Below are positions 1 through 9,280 of a stretch of 64,000 nt of DNA, piece by piece. The notes under the pieces were generated by a model, which saw nothing but the letters and a program-made list of their open reading frames with translations, had not been told where the DNA came from and did not search any database. The position numbers were made by a program, and so were the translations under genes. The DNA is from Bacteroidales bacterium (lineage in GTDB: Bacteria; Bacteroidota; Bacteroidia; Bacteroidales; UBA932), in the NCBI GenBank assembly GCA_017501525.1, contig JAFVWT010000008.1:1-64000 (forward strand). The letters run 5' to 3'. Numbering within the stretch: the first letter of the stretch is position 1; every line of letters begins with the position of its first letter.

Positions 1-490
1 ACCTCCAAGGTAAAACCACTTACCTCCCTCCAACCAGATACCCAAAGGAACATTAATCGTCATAGGTTTGACTTTTATTATCCCCGAGATCCCCGATCAA
101 GTCGGGGATGACTTCGTCACATTCAGCGACCATTTACATCCAAATCTAAAAGCGAAACATAGGAACATAGGAGCGCAGCGACCAAAGCCCCCTTAAAAGG
201 GGGTCTGGGGGTTGTAGAAAAGAAGGAAGCGGCAACAAAGCCGCGACCCTTCGAAAATCCCAATACCACCACCCTCCATTCCAACCACCACCTCCAAGGT
301 AAAACCACTTACCTCCCGCCAACCAGATACCCAAAGGAACATTAATCGTCATAGGTTTGACTTTTATGATTAAGATATCTCCGAGGTTCCTGAGATTCCC
401 GATCATGTCGGGGATGACAACGTCACCTTTAGCGACCCGCCACATAATGCCCGGCTCGACCGGCAACTCAATCCCAACTGGAGAGGGAAA
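1..490. repeat. Non-coding region with a 78-bp direct repeat
   Basis: Positions 1-78 and 290-367 are the same sequence with one mismatch (T at 29, G at 318). After each arm comes a related hairpin built on a CCCCGATC / GTCGGGGA core (about 90-108 and 393-413) and then a similar GATGAC...CGTCAC...AGCGACC stretch. Between the arms lies a perfect palindrome, CCCCCTTAAAAGGGGG, at 188-203. An open frame crosses the area on the minus strand, but its product is low-complexity, Trp/Gly/Leu-rich and has no recognisable domain, so I treat the whole stretch as intergenic repeat DNA downstream of cstA. A weaker relative (GGTAAAACCACC...CCAAAGAAAC) occurs at about 2051-2080 on the other side of cstA. Confidence 0.8.
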
Positions 491-491
491 T

Positions 492-1922
492 TTATTTATT
501 TCCCCACTTTTGTTTCCATCTGATAAACCAAATGATAGAAACAATTGCCACCAATGCACATAAGATGTAAGCGATATTCGCCTCTAAGCAGAATCCTTCG
601 GGAGCCACCAGTATATAGGTAAATGTTACACATGTCATAAAGATTGCAGGGATCAATGTTATCCAGAAGTTCTTCCTATTTTGTACCAAGTAGACAGTTA
701 TTGCCCAAAGGGTGAATACAGCCAATGTCTGATTGCTCCATGCGAAATATCTCCAGATTATTTTGAACCCGTCAGCATTGGTAAGGCTAAATACCAGAAC
801 AGCCATAGTTATAAGGAATAGAGGTAAGCAGATATAGAGCCTTTTTCTGATGCTTTTCTGTTCAATGTGAAGCATATCTGCCATTATCAAACGGGCAGAA
901 CGGAGAGCAGTATCCCCACTGGTGATAGGGGCTGCAACAATTCCTAATATCGCAACAATTCCACCTATTACTCCGAGCCACTCCTTAGATATTCTTGTAG
1001 CGACCATTGCGCCACTGTAAGGGGTGTTTGTCGTAGGATCTATTGTGCCGTATTCTCCATAGAACCAAGTAGCTGCAGCAGCCCAAATAAGTGCTACGAT
1101 TCCTTCTGTAACCATTGCTCCGTAGAAGACAGGACGGGCATATTTTTCGTTTTTCATACATCTTGCCATCATAGGAGATTGAGTTGCGTGGAATCCGCTG
1201 ATTGCTCCACAGGCGATACTGATAAACATCATAGGAAATATAGGACTTGAGTCATATTTTGTCCCCATTCCGTCCCAAATCTCGGGAAGTACGGGCCATT
1301 TGACAAAAAGCATAACCAATATCCCAACTGCCATAAAAAGGAGTGCCCCCGCAAACAGAGGGTAGACTTTTCCTATAATCTTATCTATTGGAAGAAGTGT
1401 CGCAAGTAGGTAATATAGAAAAATTACCCCCATCCAGAATATGGCATCCAAATGTTCCGGAGTCATAGAGGCCAAAAGTTCTGCAGGGCCCGATACGAAA
1501 ACAGCCCCTACAAGAACCATTAATACCATTATAAAGATAATCATTACCATTTTAGTCCTTTTACCCAGATAGTTACCGATGATTTCCGGTAGGTTTGCAC
1601 CGCCACTTCTTAGAGACAAGGCTCCTGAGAAAAAGTCGTGTACCGCTCCGGCGAAGATAGTTCCGAGGACTATCCAAATGTATGAAGCTGTTCCAAACTG
1701 CGCACCCATTATCGCACCGAAGATCGGCCCAAGGCCGGCGATGTTAAGGAATTGGATCATAAAGAGTTTCCAAGTGGGCATTGGAATATAGTCAACACCG
1801 TCATTTAATTCAAAGGCGGGAGTTTTCCTTTTATAATCAGGGCCAAAAACTTTAGTGACATATCGTCCGTAGATGAAATATCCACCTATAAGCAATAGTA
1901 ATGATATTAAAAATGTTATCAT
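492..1922 (-). CDS. cstA: Carbon starvation protein A (CstA-family transporter)
   Basis: A polytopic inner-membrane protein of 476 residues made almost entirely of hydrophobic segments, with the family signature SGFHATQSPMMARC near residue 250 and a conserved Gly/Pro-rich N-terminal region (LNIAGLGPIFGAIMGAQFG). CstA family members import pyruvate and have been linked to peptide uptake during carbon limitation. E. coli CstA is about 700 residues; this is the shorter form common in Bacteroidetes, so the length does not suggest truncation. The ATG is 24 bp downstream of a TAttTTTG promoter element, which supports the start. The gene stands alone, with intergenic repeats on both sides. The substrate cannot be decided from sequence. 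Confidence 0.92.
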   Translation of the reverse strand: MITFLISLLLLIGGYFIYGRYVTKVFGPDYKRKTPAFELNDGVDYIPMPTWKLFMIQFLNIAGLGPIFGAIMGAQFGTASYIWIVLGTIFAGAVHDFFSGALSLRSGGANLPEIIGNYLGKRTKMVMIIFIMVLMVLVGAVFVSGPAELLASMTPEHLDAIFWMGVIFLYYLLATLLPIDKIIGKVYPLFAGALLFMAVGILVMLFVKWPVLPEIWDGMGTKYDSSPIFPMMFISIACGAISGFHATQSPMMARCMKNEKYARPVFYGAMVTEGIVALIWAAAATWFYGEYGTIDPTTNTPYSGAMVATRISKEWLGVIGGIVAILGIVAAPITSGDTALRSARLIMADMLHIEQKSIRKRLYICLPLFLITMAVLVFSLTNADGFKIIWRYFAWSNQTLAVFTLWAITVYLVQNRKNFWITLIPAIFMTCVTFTYILVAPEGFCLEANIAYILCALVAIVSIIWFIRWKQKWGNK

Positions 1923-1945
1923 AAATATTTAAAATTTACCACCCA

Positions 1946-1953
1946 CAAAAATA
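1946..1953 (-). promoter_or_regulatory. Putative promoter -7 element of cstA
   Basis: The minus strand reads TATTTTTG, an exact match to the Bacteroidetes -7 consensus TAnnTTTG. It lies 24 bp upstream of the cstA ATG and would give a leader of about 18 nt. No clear -33 TTTG was found. Confidence 0.5.
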
Positions 1954-2145
1954 GCCTATTTTTCCATCATTTATCTATTTTTCGTATTAGTTTACACAGA
2001 TTATAAATCAAGTCATAACTAACCTGATCGGAACTTAAGGTCATCCATATCGGTAAAACCACCCATACACCCAAAGAAACAGCCCCTCCAACCACCATAC
2101 AAGTAAATTTTAACTATACTCAATCGAGAAGCTCTCTAAAATTAC

Positions 2146-2153
2146 TATCTTTA
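2146..2153 (+). promoter_or_regulatory. Putative promoter -7 element of the thioesterase-umuDC cluster
   Basis: TATCTTTA differs from TAnnTTTG only in the last base. It lies 31 bp before the thioesterase ATG in the gap between the divergently transcribed cstA and this cluster. No LexA-type palindrome could be recognised here, so SOS control of the cluster is not shown by the sequence. Confidence 0.4.
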
Positions 2154-2183
2154 CAAATTGGATTAAAAATAAAAAAGACAAAT

Positions 2184-2555
2184 ATGAAAATTGGAGATAA
2201 AGGTACCGTAACAGTTAAGGTAACAAAAGAAAATTGTGCTTCAGCAATAGGCTCAGGAGCTCTTGACGTCTTTGCAACACCATCAATGATTGCACTAATG
2301 GAAAATGCTGCTTGTGAAGCTATTAAACAATCTTTACAAGAAGGGGAATCTTCCGTAGGAACACAAGTTAATATTTCACATCTGAAGGCATCACCACTGA
2401 ATGAGACAATCACCGCAACAGCACAGCTCTCAAATATAGAAGGGCGTAAACTTACTTTTAAAGTAACAGCTTGGGACTCCAATGGCACTATAGGAGAAGG
2501 GACTCACGAGAGATTCATTATCAATGTAGAAAAATTCCTATCCAAACTCAAGTAA
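2184..2555 (+). CDS. FlK-like hotdog-fold thioesterase
   Basis: A 123-residue single-domain protein resembling the fluoroacetyl-CoA thioesterase (FlK) family of hotdog hydrolases. The family's catalytic Thr/Glu/His (T42, E50, H76 in FlK) falls at T32 (ATPSM), E40 (ALMENAA) and H66 (NISHLKA), a constant offset of ten residues, so the active site looks intact. Most bacterial members act on unknown acyl-CoAs; fluoroacetyl-CoA should not be assumed as substrate. The gene ends 17 bp before umuD and reads in the same direction, so the three genes are probably co-transcribed, although no functional link to mutagenesis is evident. Confidence 0.85.
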   Translation: MKIGDKGTVTVKVTKENCASAIGSGALDVFATPSMIALMENAACEAIKQSLQEGESSVGTQVNISHLKASPLNETITATAQLSNIEGRKLTFKVTAWDSNGTIGEGTHERFIINVEKFLSKLK

Positions 2556-2572
2556 TCAGACTCAATTTCCAA

Positions 2573-2965
2573 ATGGCTGAAAAAGAATCGGTAGAACTCT
2601 TTGAATCAATTCATGCCGGATTTCCATCTCCGGCCGAAGACATACCAGGCAAATCTCTGGATATTAAGGATTTATTAATCAAAAACCCAGCATCAACTTT
2701 TTTCGCCAGGGTGCAAGGAGAGAGTATGTCAGGAGACGGAATTTCAGATGGAGACATTATCGTTATAGACAAATCGGAACAGGCACGGGATGGTTCTATC
2801 GCTGTATGTTATGTAGATGGCGAATTTACAGTCAAAAGGCTTGAATTTCATAAGGATTATATCCTACTCAAACCATCCAATGCAAAATACAGTCCGATAA
2901 AAGTAACCGCTGATAACAATCTTATCGTATGGGGAATAGTCAAATTCGTAATTAAAAAATTTTAG
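2573..2965 (+). CDS. umuD: UmuD-like S24 autoprotease (Pol V accessory subunit)
   Basis: A LexA/UmuD-type self-cleaving serine protease of 130 residues. With the start at 2573, the key residues line up with E. coli UmuD at an offset of nine: cleavage pair Ala15-Gly16 (HAGFPSP; Cys24-Gly25 in E. coli), nucleophile Ser51 (GESMSGDGI) and general base Lys88 (FTVKRLEF). A longer frame open from 2471 adds 34 residues that overlap the thioesterase and lie upstream of the normal N-terminus, so it is rejected. There is no DNA-binding domain, which separates it from LexA. After RecA-stimulated cleavage UmuD' would join UmuC, encoded 42 bp downstream. Confidence 0.93.
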   Translation: MAEKESVELFESIHAGFPSPAEDIPGKSLDIKDLLIKNPASTFFARVQGESMSGDGISDGDIIVIDKSEQARDGSIAVCYVDGEFTVKRLEFHKDYILLKPSNAKYSPIKVTADNNLIVWGIVKFVIKKF

Positions 2966-3007
2966 GAAAGAAGATAAACCAATCAAGCGACACCTTCACT
3001 GACAATT

Positions 3008-4270
3008 ATGTACGCACTTGCCGACTGCAACAACTTTTTTGTGAGTTGCGAGAGAGTCTTCCGCCCCGACTTAGAGGGAAAACCGGTTGTAGTTCTCTCC
3101 AATAACGATGGTTGTGCAGTTTCGCGTTCCAATGAAGCCAAGCGATTGGGGATAAAAATGGGGCAGCCACTTTTTGAATTCAAGGAATTGGTAGAGAGTG
3201 GATTGGTAACAATTTTCTCATCCAACTATGTACTCTATGGAGAGATGTCATCCAGAGTACAGCATGTCCTTTCCGGAGCTGCGCCATCCATTGAAATATA
3301 CTCGATCGATGAATCTTTCCTCGATCTCAATGGTATGGAACACAACGATCTGGACTTGTGGGCAAAATCACTCTCGGCACGATGTAATACAGAGACAGGG
3401 ATTCCCATAAGTGTTGGGGTTGCCCCGACTAAAACTCTGGCAAAAATAGCCTCAAAACTTTGTAAGCAATATCCCAAAACAAATGGCGGATGCTTTATGC
3501 ACAAACCCCAACAGATAGAAAAAGTTTTAAAAAATTTCCCAATTGAGGATATATGGGGCATAGGCCGAAAATACTCAAGCAGATTTAAAAATTACTATGG
3601 ATTGACGACTGCATACGACTTTTATATGAAAGACGAACCTTGGATTCACTCTGAAATGGGCATTACCGGGGTAAGAACATGGCGCGAACTTCATAGCATT
3701 CCCTCCATTTCTTTCGAAGATGCCCAACATAATAAAAAACAGATAATGGTTTCAAGAAGTTTTTCAGAAGAGATCGCCTCAATCGAGGAACTTTCCACAC
3801 AAGTATCGTTATTCTGCAGCATTGCAACAGAAAAACTACGAAAACAGCACAGTTGTTGCAACAGCGCAATGGTATTCATCAGAACAAACCGCTTCAAAAA
3901 CAATATCCCCCAACAATTTGAAGGAAAGCTCATTACATTTCCGGTAGCTACAAATAGCACGATAGAAATTAATGCTGCCGTAATTGCCACTCTACACCAA
4001 TTATTCAGGCCGGGAGTCAAATACAAAAAAGCAGGAGTTATGCTGACGGAAATTATTCCCGACAACAAGGTTCAACTATCATTCTTCGATGACCTTGACA
4101 GGGACAAACACACCCGTCTGATGAAAGCTATCGACTCCATCAACACCCGTACAGGGCATACCTCAATAGGGGTAGCCTCCCAATCTTTCGATGGATTCAA
4201 GATGCACCGCGATCACCTCTCTCCATGCTACACCACAGACTGGAACGACATACTTGTAGTTAAATGTTAG
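3008..4270 (+). CDS. umuC: UmuC, Y-family DNA polymerase V catalytic subunit
   Basis: A translesion DNA polymerase of 420 residues, the normal UmuC length. The catalytic carboxylates match E. coli exactly in number: Asp6 (ALADCNNFF), Asp101 and Glu102 (YSIDESFLDL). The palm/fingers part is followed by the helix-hairpin-helix region (IEDIWGIGRKYSSR), the little-finger domain, and the UmuC-specific tail (MLTEIIPDNKVQLSFFDDLD). The LSFFD stretch resembles a beta-clamp-binding peptide; the clamp gene dnaN lies elsewhere in this window. It converges with the next gene, with only 14 bp between the two stop codons. Confidence 0.96.
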   Translation: MYALADCNNFFVSCERVFRPDLEGKPVVVLSNNDGCAVSRSNEAKRLGIKMGQPLFEFKELVESGLVTIFSSNYVLYGEMSSRVQHVLSGAAPSIEIYSIDESFLDLNGMEHNDLDLWAKSLSARCNTETGIPISVGVAPTKTLAKIASKLCKQYPKTNGGCFMHKPQQIEKVLKNFPIEDIWGIGRKYSSRFKNYYGLTTAYDFYMKDEPWIHSEMGITGVRTWRELHSIPSISFEDAQHNKKQIMVSRSFSEEIASIEELSTQVSLFCSIATEKLRKQHSCCNSAMVFIRTNRFKNNIPQQFEGKLITFPVATNSTIEINAAVIATLHQLFRPGVKYKKAGVMLTEIIPDNKVQLSFFDDLDRDKHTRLMKAIDSINTRTGHTSIGVASQSFDGFKMHRDHLSPCYTTDWNDILVVKC

Positions 4271-4284
4271 AAGTGCGAGAAGTG

Positions 4285-6636
4285 CTAAAACACCCTGAGG
4301 ACATTCCTACCTTTTGAATCTCTGTTTCCTATGGAAATTCCGGCAGAAATCACAAAAGAGAGCCGTTCATATTTATTGCGTGTATAATGTTTGGATATAT
4401 CCGATGATGGATACATTGAGGATAGGTTATAATAATTACAACTTCCGTCAAGATATTGTACACCCATCTTCAAATTGGCATTTACATATTTAATTCGGCT
4501 GGAAACCTCAATACCTGCAAAACAATCATGTCCATTATAATGAGTAAAACGCATTATAGAGGTCAGATTGGGTGAATATGAATAGGATAACAACAGATTG
4601 ACATCAGAATATTTGGTAAATCCTCCACCTAATCTGAAGTCGTAATTCAAAAGAGCAGGAGTAAAGGAGAATACAACTTCTTGATTATCGCCCTCGTACA
4701 ATTCAGGAAGTTCACTATTATCCATCATTATAGCAGTCGCCTTTAAAATATTGGAAGACAATCCCCTAAGAATCCTAAACTGGGCAAAGAAAGCACTTGC
4801 TGCCACATAGGACTCAGGAGCCCCCTTATACTTACCCACAAAACTATTCAATAGATTATAATCAAAGCCCAACAACACAAAATTGCTTAACGACCATGTC
4901 TGATAATGAAATTCCGAACGCTCCTTAGTAAAATCAAGTTTCCCTTTATAGGCAATTTTTCTTGCAGGCATCTTTTCATTCCTACGTTCGAGCCTTATCT
5001 TGTATTTCTTCTTAGGAACATCAAGTTTGAGTTTCTTTCCGGAAACAAGCATATAATCAATATATTTGATAGTCCCGTAATCATTTTGTTCATACAATGA
5101 GAGCAGCAGCCCCTCTTCATCAAATGAAAGTTCAAGAGAATCACTCGGTTGCAACTTTATATTACGTCTGTCGATCAATGTATCACCATCCGATACCATT
5201 ATAAACTCCTTGTAAGTCCAGAATCCCTTTTTACTCACGACTAAAGAGTGAGTCTCACCTTCTGTCAAAAGCCCTTCGTATACTCCGGGAGTGTACTTAA
5301 GTGGTACCCCATCAATAGAGACCTGAGAGAAAGGTTTGTCAGCAGAAATCAGACATTTGACAACTTTCGTCATAGTCACCTTCTCGGTAAATACTTCATC
5401 CCGCTTAAGATTTACTATAATACCCCCTTTATCAAGGATATAACCATCCTTTACAACCTCTATATAATGCTTGCCGACAGGTAATTTTATAGTATCTCCA
5501 ATTCTCGCATTCACAGAGAGACTATCCACGATTATCCTCGCATCCTCGATTGTCTCGTCCCCATAAATCACAACTGAGCCGGAAATCAGATTTAACGGAC
5601 ATTCAAGCTCCAACGCCTCACCTTGAACAATGTCCACATCCACATGGAATGTTTCATAACCATCTGCCGCTACCGTTATATAATATTTTCCGGGTATAAG
5701 AGGAATTGTTCCATCTTTATACATTTGTCCATAGTTTATGTTTCCCATATCATAGGAACGTTTTCCGGCAAGGTTTGACAAATCGACATAATTTCGTCCC
5801 CATCGTGAATTTGAGATAAAAAATTCAATATCGGGAGTGCCGGCTGTTTCTCCATTGAGTTTGATTTCCGGTCTCAATGTACCAAACATAGGTATCAGAT
5901 GAATATCTGAAATAACTACAGTATCAACATCGGGAATGTGGAGCAAAGTATCGAGATTATAATAACCGTCACGGGTAAAAGAAGCATTGTATTTTCCCCG
6001 CTTAATATTATAAGGTATCGAAGTTATCCCCTCAAAAACTCCTATTTCAGGTATATGCACCCGAGCATTGCCGGGGAAAGTTCTGAACAGTACCTCAGTA
6101 TATTCGGACGAAACCTGTTGTGTCCCCTTTTCCTGGGACAAAGCAACTTCCAAGGTATCCTTACCACTGATTACAAGCAAACTACCCTCTCTTGAAAGAG
6201 ACGACGAATTGGGATTACACCATATCTTCAAATATTGATTTGAACCTGCCATAACTTTACACCAATCGGGCAGAATTGTAGTCACATCCTTTTTTGAGCC
6301 AGTCACATTTATCTCCGCATAGCCCCCATCGGCAAAGAAATTGCAAAACACCGGATCAACCGAGAATTTTGGAGTTTGCGAATTAGGCTGTACAACAGGA
6401 ACAACAGGATTTATTTTTTTGCGACAAGTCTCAATAAGAGTCGTCAAATCTGAGAGTTCCTGCTCTGATATTTCAACGAAAGAGCAAGCATAGGAAAACT
6501 TTTCCAACGCCAATTGGAAGTTTTGATTACGGAATGCAGTATATCCTTCCTTAACCACCTGCTCATAATCTTGGGCTTGAACAGACAAACAAGTTGTAAA
6601 AAACAAGCAAAGGATGAAAAATATAATCTTCCTCAT
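4285..6636 (-). CDS. BACON/PEGA-domain surface protein with a probable C-terminal beta-barrel
   Basis: A secreted protein of 783 residues. In order: signal peptide (1-21, ending SVQAQ), a short helical TPR-like segment (about 23-75), a BACON-like domain (about 90-168, with VDPVFCNFFADGG and LPDWCKVMAG), then at least three PEGA-like beta repeats (about 175-490) with typical GKYYITVAADGYE, VGKHYIEVVKDGY and GETHSLVVSKKGF stretches. The last 180 residues alternate polar and hydrophobic or aromatic residues and end in Phe, which suggests a small outer-membrane barrel. BACON and PEGA modules usually bind carbohydrate or cell-wall material, but the ligand here is unknown. It follows the TIR gene by 44 bp in the same orientation, so the two are probably one transcript. 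Confidence 0.75.
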   Translation of the reverse strand: MRKIIFFILCLFFTTCLSVQAQDYEQVVKEGYTAFRNQNFQLALEKFSYACSFVEISEQELSDLTTLIETCRKKINPVVPVVQPNSQTPKFSVDPVFCNFFADGGYAEINVTGSKKDVTTILPDWCKVMAGSNQYLKIWCNPNSSSLSREGSLLVISGKDTLEVALSQEKGTQQVSSEYTEVLFRTFPGNARVHIPEIGVFEGITSIPYNIKRGKYNASFTRDGYYNLDTLLHIPDVDTVVISDIHLIPMFGTLRPEIKLNGETAGTPDIEFFISNSRWGRNYVDLSNLAGKRSYDMGNINYGQMYKDGTIPLIPGKYYITVAADGYETFHVDVDIVQGEALELECPLNLISGSVVIYGDETIEDARIIVDSLSVNARIGDTIKLPVGKHYIEVVKDGYILDKGGIIVNLKRDEVFTEKVTMTKVVKCLISADKPFSQVSIDGVPLKYTPGVYEGLLTEGETHSLVVSKKGFWTYKEFIMVSDGDTLIDRRNIKLQPSDSLELSFDEEGLLLSLYEQNDYGTIKYIDYMLVSGKKLKLDVPKKKYKIRLERRNEKMPARKIAYKGKLDFTKERSEFHYQTWSLSNFVLLGFDYNLLNSFVGKYKGAPESYVAASAFFAQFRILRGLSSNILKATAIMMDNSELPELYEGDNQEVVFSFTPALLNYDFRLGGGFTKYSDVNLLLSYSYSPNLTSIMRFTHYNGHDCFAGIEVSSRIKYVNANLKMGVQYLDGSCNYYNLSSMYPSSDISKHYTRNKYERLSFVISAGISIGNRDSKGRNVLRVF

Positions 6637-6680
6637 TTCAATACCTATTTATAATTTACGAAAATAAAAGACTTCTAAGG

Positions 6681-7586
6681 TTATTCAAATCTGGCAACTC
6701 TTTTCTCAAGTCGTGATTCATTTTTTATTTCTAAAGCTTTACGGGCGTAATGCAATGATTTGTTCAGGTCATCCTGAGTAGCATTCTCCATAAACCTATC
6801 AAAATACTCATCTGACCAACTCTGATACTTGTCAAAAATGGAGTCCCTGACATATTTTACCCTATAGCTTACCTTTTCTACTTCGGAAGGGAACATATCC
6901 CTGAAAAGGGAGTTAGAATATGACGCCACTATTGATTCAGCCTCAGATATACACTTTTGTGCAGAAAACAGAGAATCGGGAATTTGCGTCAAGGCTGATG
7001 CTCTCTCCACAAGTTCACTACAGATATCTGCCTGAGCTTTGGCATTGGAACGCTTGAAGAAAAAGTATCCCGATAAGCATATCACCACCACTAAAACAAC
7101 AGATAGCGCAATACACCATTTTCTTCTCGAATTACGGTGAAGAATACCTTTCCCAACGATAGGGGCAATCCGTTCAGTTATCATCTTGTCCATCGAGGAC
7201 TCAAAAAGTGACGACATCATCAAATCAGAAAACTGATGTCTTGAAAAATGCCCTATTATACTCTCAGGTAAAGATGAAGGCATCTTAAAGGAGCAATTCA
7301 GATTGACAGGAATGATATGTGAGCCGCAGCTCGTTGCACATTCTATCTCCTTTCTTACCCAATCATCTTCATTGAGACATCTGTCAAGGTACCTTTCCGA
7401 TAAGATTGAGAGAAATATTGGAGAAGAGTTGATCGCATGAATGATTCTATCATCAAAAACACTATCCTTCAACTCGTCAAAATCTAAAAAGACTCTGTAT
7501 CCACGACGCACCAACTCCGCTTTAATGGCTCTTGCCACATCTGTCCCATCTTCCCGACGGTAACTTATAAATATATCATATTCCAT
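6681..7586 (-). CDS. Membrane-anchored TIR-domain protein
   Basis: A 301-residue protein with an N-terminal TIR domain (about 1-130): YDIFISYRREDG at the start, a FLDFDELKD loop, and WVRKEIECA, which places Glu80 where TIR NADases carry their catalytic glutamate. One transmembrane helix follows at about 157-177, preceded by a basic RRK stop-transfer motif, and then about 120 helical residues with no recognised domain. The predicted topology puts TIR in the cytoplasm and the C-terminus in the periplasm. Bacterial TIR domains either cleave NAD+ or mediate TIR-TIR assembly; the Glu favours the former but does not prove it. It is the first gene of a likely operon with the BACON/PEGA protein. Confidence 0.85.
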   Translation of the reverse strand: MEYDIFISYRREDGTDVARAIKAELVRRGYRVFLDFDELKDSVFDDRIIHAINSSPIFLSILSERYLDRCLNEDDWVRKEIECATSCGSHIIPVNLNCSFKMPSSLPESIIGHFSRHQFSDLMMSSLFESSMDKMITERIAPIVGKGILHRNSRRKWCIALSVVLVVVICLSGYFFFKRSNAKAQADICSELVERASALTQIPDSLFSAQKCISEAESIVASYSNSLFRDMFPSEVEKVSYRVKYVRDSIFDKYQSWSDEYFDRFMENATQDDLNKSLHYARKALEIKNESRLEKRVARFE

Positions 7587-7606
7587 AGGTTGCGAATAGT
7601 TTTAGG

Positions 7607-7614
7607 CAAAGTTA
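7607..7614 (-). promoter_or_regulatory. Putative promoter -7 element of the TIR-PEGA operon
   Basis: The minus strand reads TAACTTTG, matching TAnnTTTG exactly, 21 bp upstream of the TIR ATG. A leader of about 15 nt is expected. Confidence 0.55.
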
Positions 7615-7723
7615 ACAATTTAAATCGGATACTATTGTAAAGATAACACAAAATAAACGAAAATCAGACTCAAGGGGTTGTCTTACTGAGAAAAACAGAA
7701 ATATTCCTAATTCATAGAAAAGC

Positions 7724-7771
7724 AAAAAAGGGAATTTACAGAAGTTACTTAAAGACCTCCATAAATTCCCT
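7724..7771 (-). terminator. Probable intrinsic terminator after the 473-residue lipoprotein gene
   Basis: On the minus strand a 10-bp perfect stem, AGGGAATTTA with TAAATTCCCT (7771-7762 and 7738-7729), encloses an inner GGAG/CTTC pairing and is followed by six T residues. It lies about 40 bp past the lipoprotein stop codon and upstream of the TIR promoter, so it would insulate the two units. Confidence 0.65.
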
Positions 7772-7813
7772 ATTTAAAAGTCAAATGCAGGAGTGAACCT
7801 GTAGAATCCTCGC

Positions 7814-9235
7814 CTACATTACAAAAATATTTGTAACATAACCACTTCCTGAACCTTCACCATAACTTGCGACTACGAAGATACGGCAATCGGCAGAAAC
7901 TGCTATCAGAGAACCCTCGATTTGAGACTCATGCACATAGTTGAATCTTGTTTGCAAATAATCATTCAGATTATACAATACAGCTTCGTCAGGAGAATAG
8001 ATAAATGGAATCTCAGATAGGCCGTAAGGGGTATTTGAAAGTGTAATCTCACCATTATCCATAACACCGCCCAATCTATAATTTTCAATTTGGGGATCTG
8101 TTATAGAATTCAGTTCTCCGCTATCAACATCATACACATAGGAATTTATCACTTCTTCCCATATACCTGCTGTAAAATCGGAATAGTTGCTGGCTATATA
8201 TTTACCGCCATGAGATATATATGTAAACATATCACCATAAATATAATTCCAGAAATCACCTTCAATACTCATCAGGTCATTACCTATCGCGAGGTTTGTG
8301 CCCCCTGGAAGATTCCACGCCAGAGAAGTCTCGGCATAGTCCATATCTATCAATCCATAACCGGCGATAACACCATTGGCTCCAATTCCTTTGGCAACTC
8401 CCATTGCTGCAGGTTTTCCATCTGCCGTCACAGGCATTTCCAAAGTTTCAAAAACTCCATTGGTATAAACGAATGGCATAAATTGGAAAGAGGTATTCAT
8501 ATAATAACCAACAGCTTGTGAACCATCGTTATTTGCCGCAAAGAAGCACACCTCCGCAGCATTATCAGGACCTTTTACATATTCTACCTCTCCATTACGG
8601 TAGATGAGTCCTTCCATACTTACCAAATCCTGTCCGAATACTACGCCATCATCAGTAACATCATTGAACGCCACTGAAGGAACTACCAACAAGGAATCTC
8701 TACGGAGATCATACAAATATGAACCATCCTGGAAATTACCTACAACATAATACCCGTTATCTGAAATGGCAAAGGGAGCAATTGTCAATTCTGCCGGCTC
8801 AAAAGAAATATAAGATTTCTTCAGCAACTTGCTTTGCACCACAGGTGTACCTACCAGACTATAGACATCATCTTGGAGTCTAATCTCTACCACATATGCA
8901 TAATATGTAGTAAGATAGAACAAATCCTCATAGATACGAGAACTTACACCTTGTGAAACAATTCCTTCACCGGAAGCCAATATTTCTGCTGCATAATCGG
9001 ACAAACCTTCTTCCCCTCCTATCTCCTGCAGCTCGGACTCTGAAATAAGACCCATAATATACATTGCTGTAGTATCACTTGGGGTCACTCCCACTTCAAT
9101 ACTTCTGTCAATATCATTCATTGCAATACTGAACGATGATAGAGGCTTATCCTCTCTACCCTCATTTTTATCACAAGCACTAAATAATAGCACCATCATC
9201 AGCGACAAACTCGCCAAAGCCATCAAATTTTTCAT
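7814..9235 (-). CDS. Lipoprotein with beta-propeller-like (HAF-type) repeats
   Basis: A 473-residue secreted lipoprotein of unknown function. The signal peptide ends in the lipobox LLFSAC, followed by a charged DKNEGRED tether. The mature part has recurring ISDNGYYVVG, VTDDGVVFGQ, NNDGSQAVGY and GANGVIAGYG segments about 40-60 residues apart, the pattern of extracellular HAF-type repeats that build beta-propellers. I start it at the ATG at 9235; an extension to 9244 would need a TTG codon. No catalytic motif is visible. The next gene upstream, rny, reads the other side of a 45-bp gap on the same strand, but a shared function is unlikely. Confidence 0.7.
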   Translation of the reverse strand: MKNLMALASLSLMMVLLFSACDKNEGREDKPLSSFSIAMNDIDRSIEVGVTPSDTTAMYIMGLISESELQEIGGEEGLSDYAAEILASGEGIVSQGVSSRIYEDLFYLTTYYAYVVEIRLQDDVYSLVGTPVVQSKLLKKSYISFEPAELTIAPFAISDNGYYVVGNFQDGSYLYDLRRDSLLVVPSVAFNDVTDDGVVFGQDLVSMEGLIYRNGEVEYVKGPDNAAEVCFFAANNDGSQAVGYYMNTSFQFMPFVYTNGVFETLEMPVTADGKPAAMGVAKGIGANGVIAGYGLIDMDYAETSLAWNLPGGTNLAIGNDLMSIEGDFWNYIYGDMFTYISHGGKYIASNYSDFTAGIWEEVINSYVYDVDSGELNSITDPQIENYRLGGVMDNGEITLSNTPYGLSEIPFIYSPDEAVLYNLNDYLQTRFNYVHESQIEGSLIAVSADCRIFVVASYGEGSGSGYVTNIFVM

Positions 9236-9280
9236 AATTGTCAACTATTTTCTCCTTTCAAAATATTATTTAAACTCCAC

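Noticed and set aside
146..559. Minus-strand open frame of 137 codons in the repeat region
   Set aside because: The product is Trp/Gly/Pro-rich without any domain, crosses both repeat arms and overlaps the 3' end of cstA.
2100..2184. LexA box before the umuDC cluster
   Set aside because: No palindrome of the expected kind was found, and the LexA site of this lineage is not known to me.
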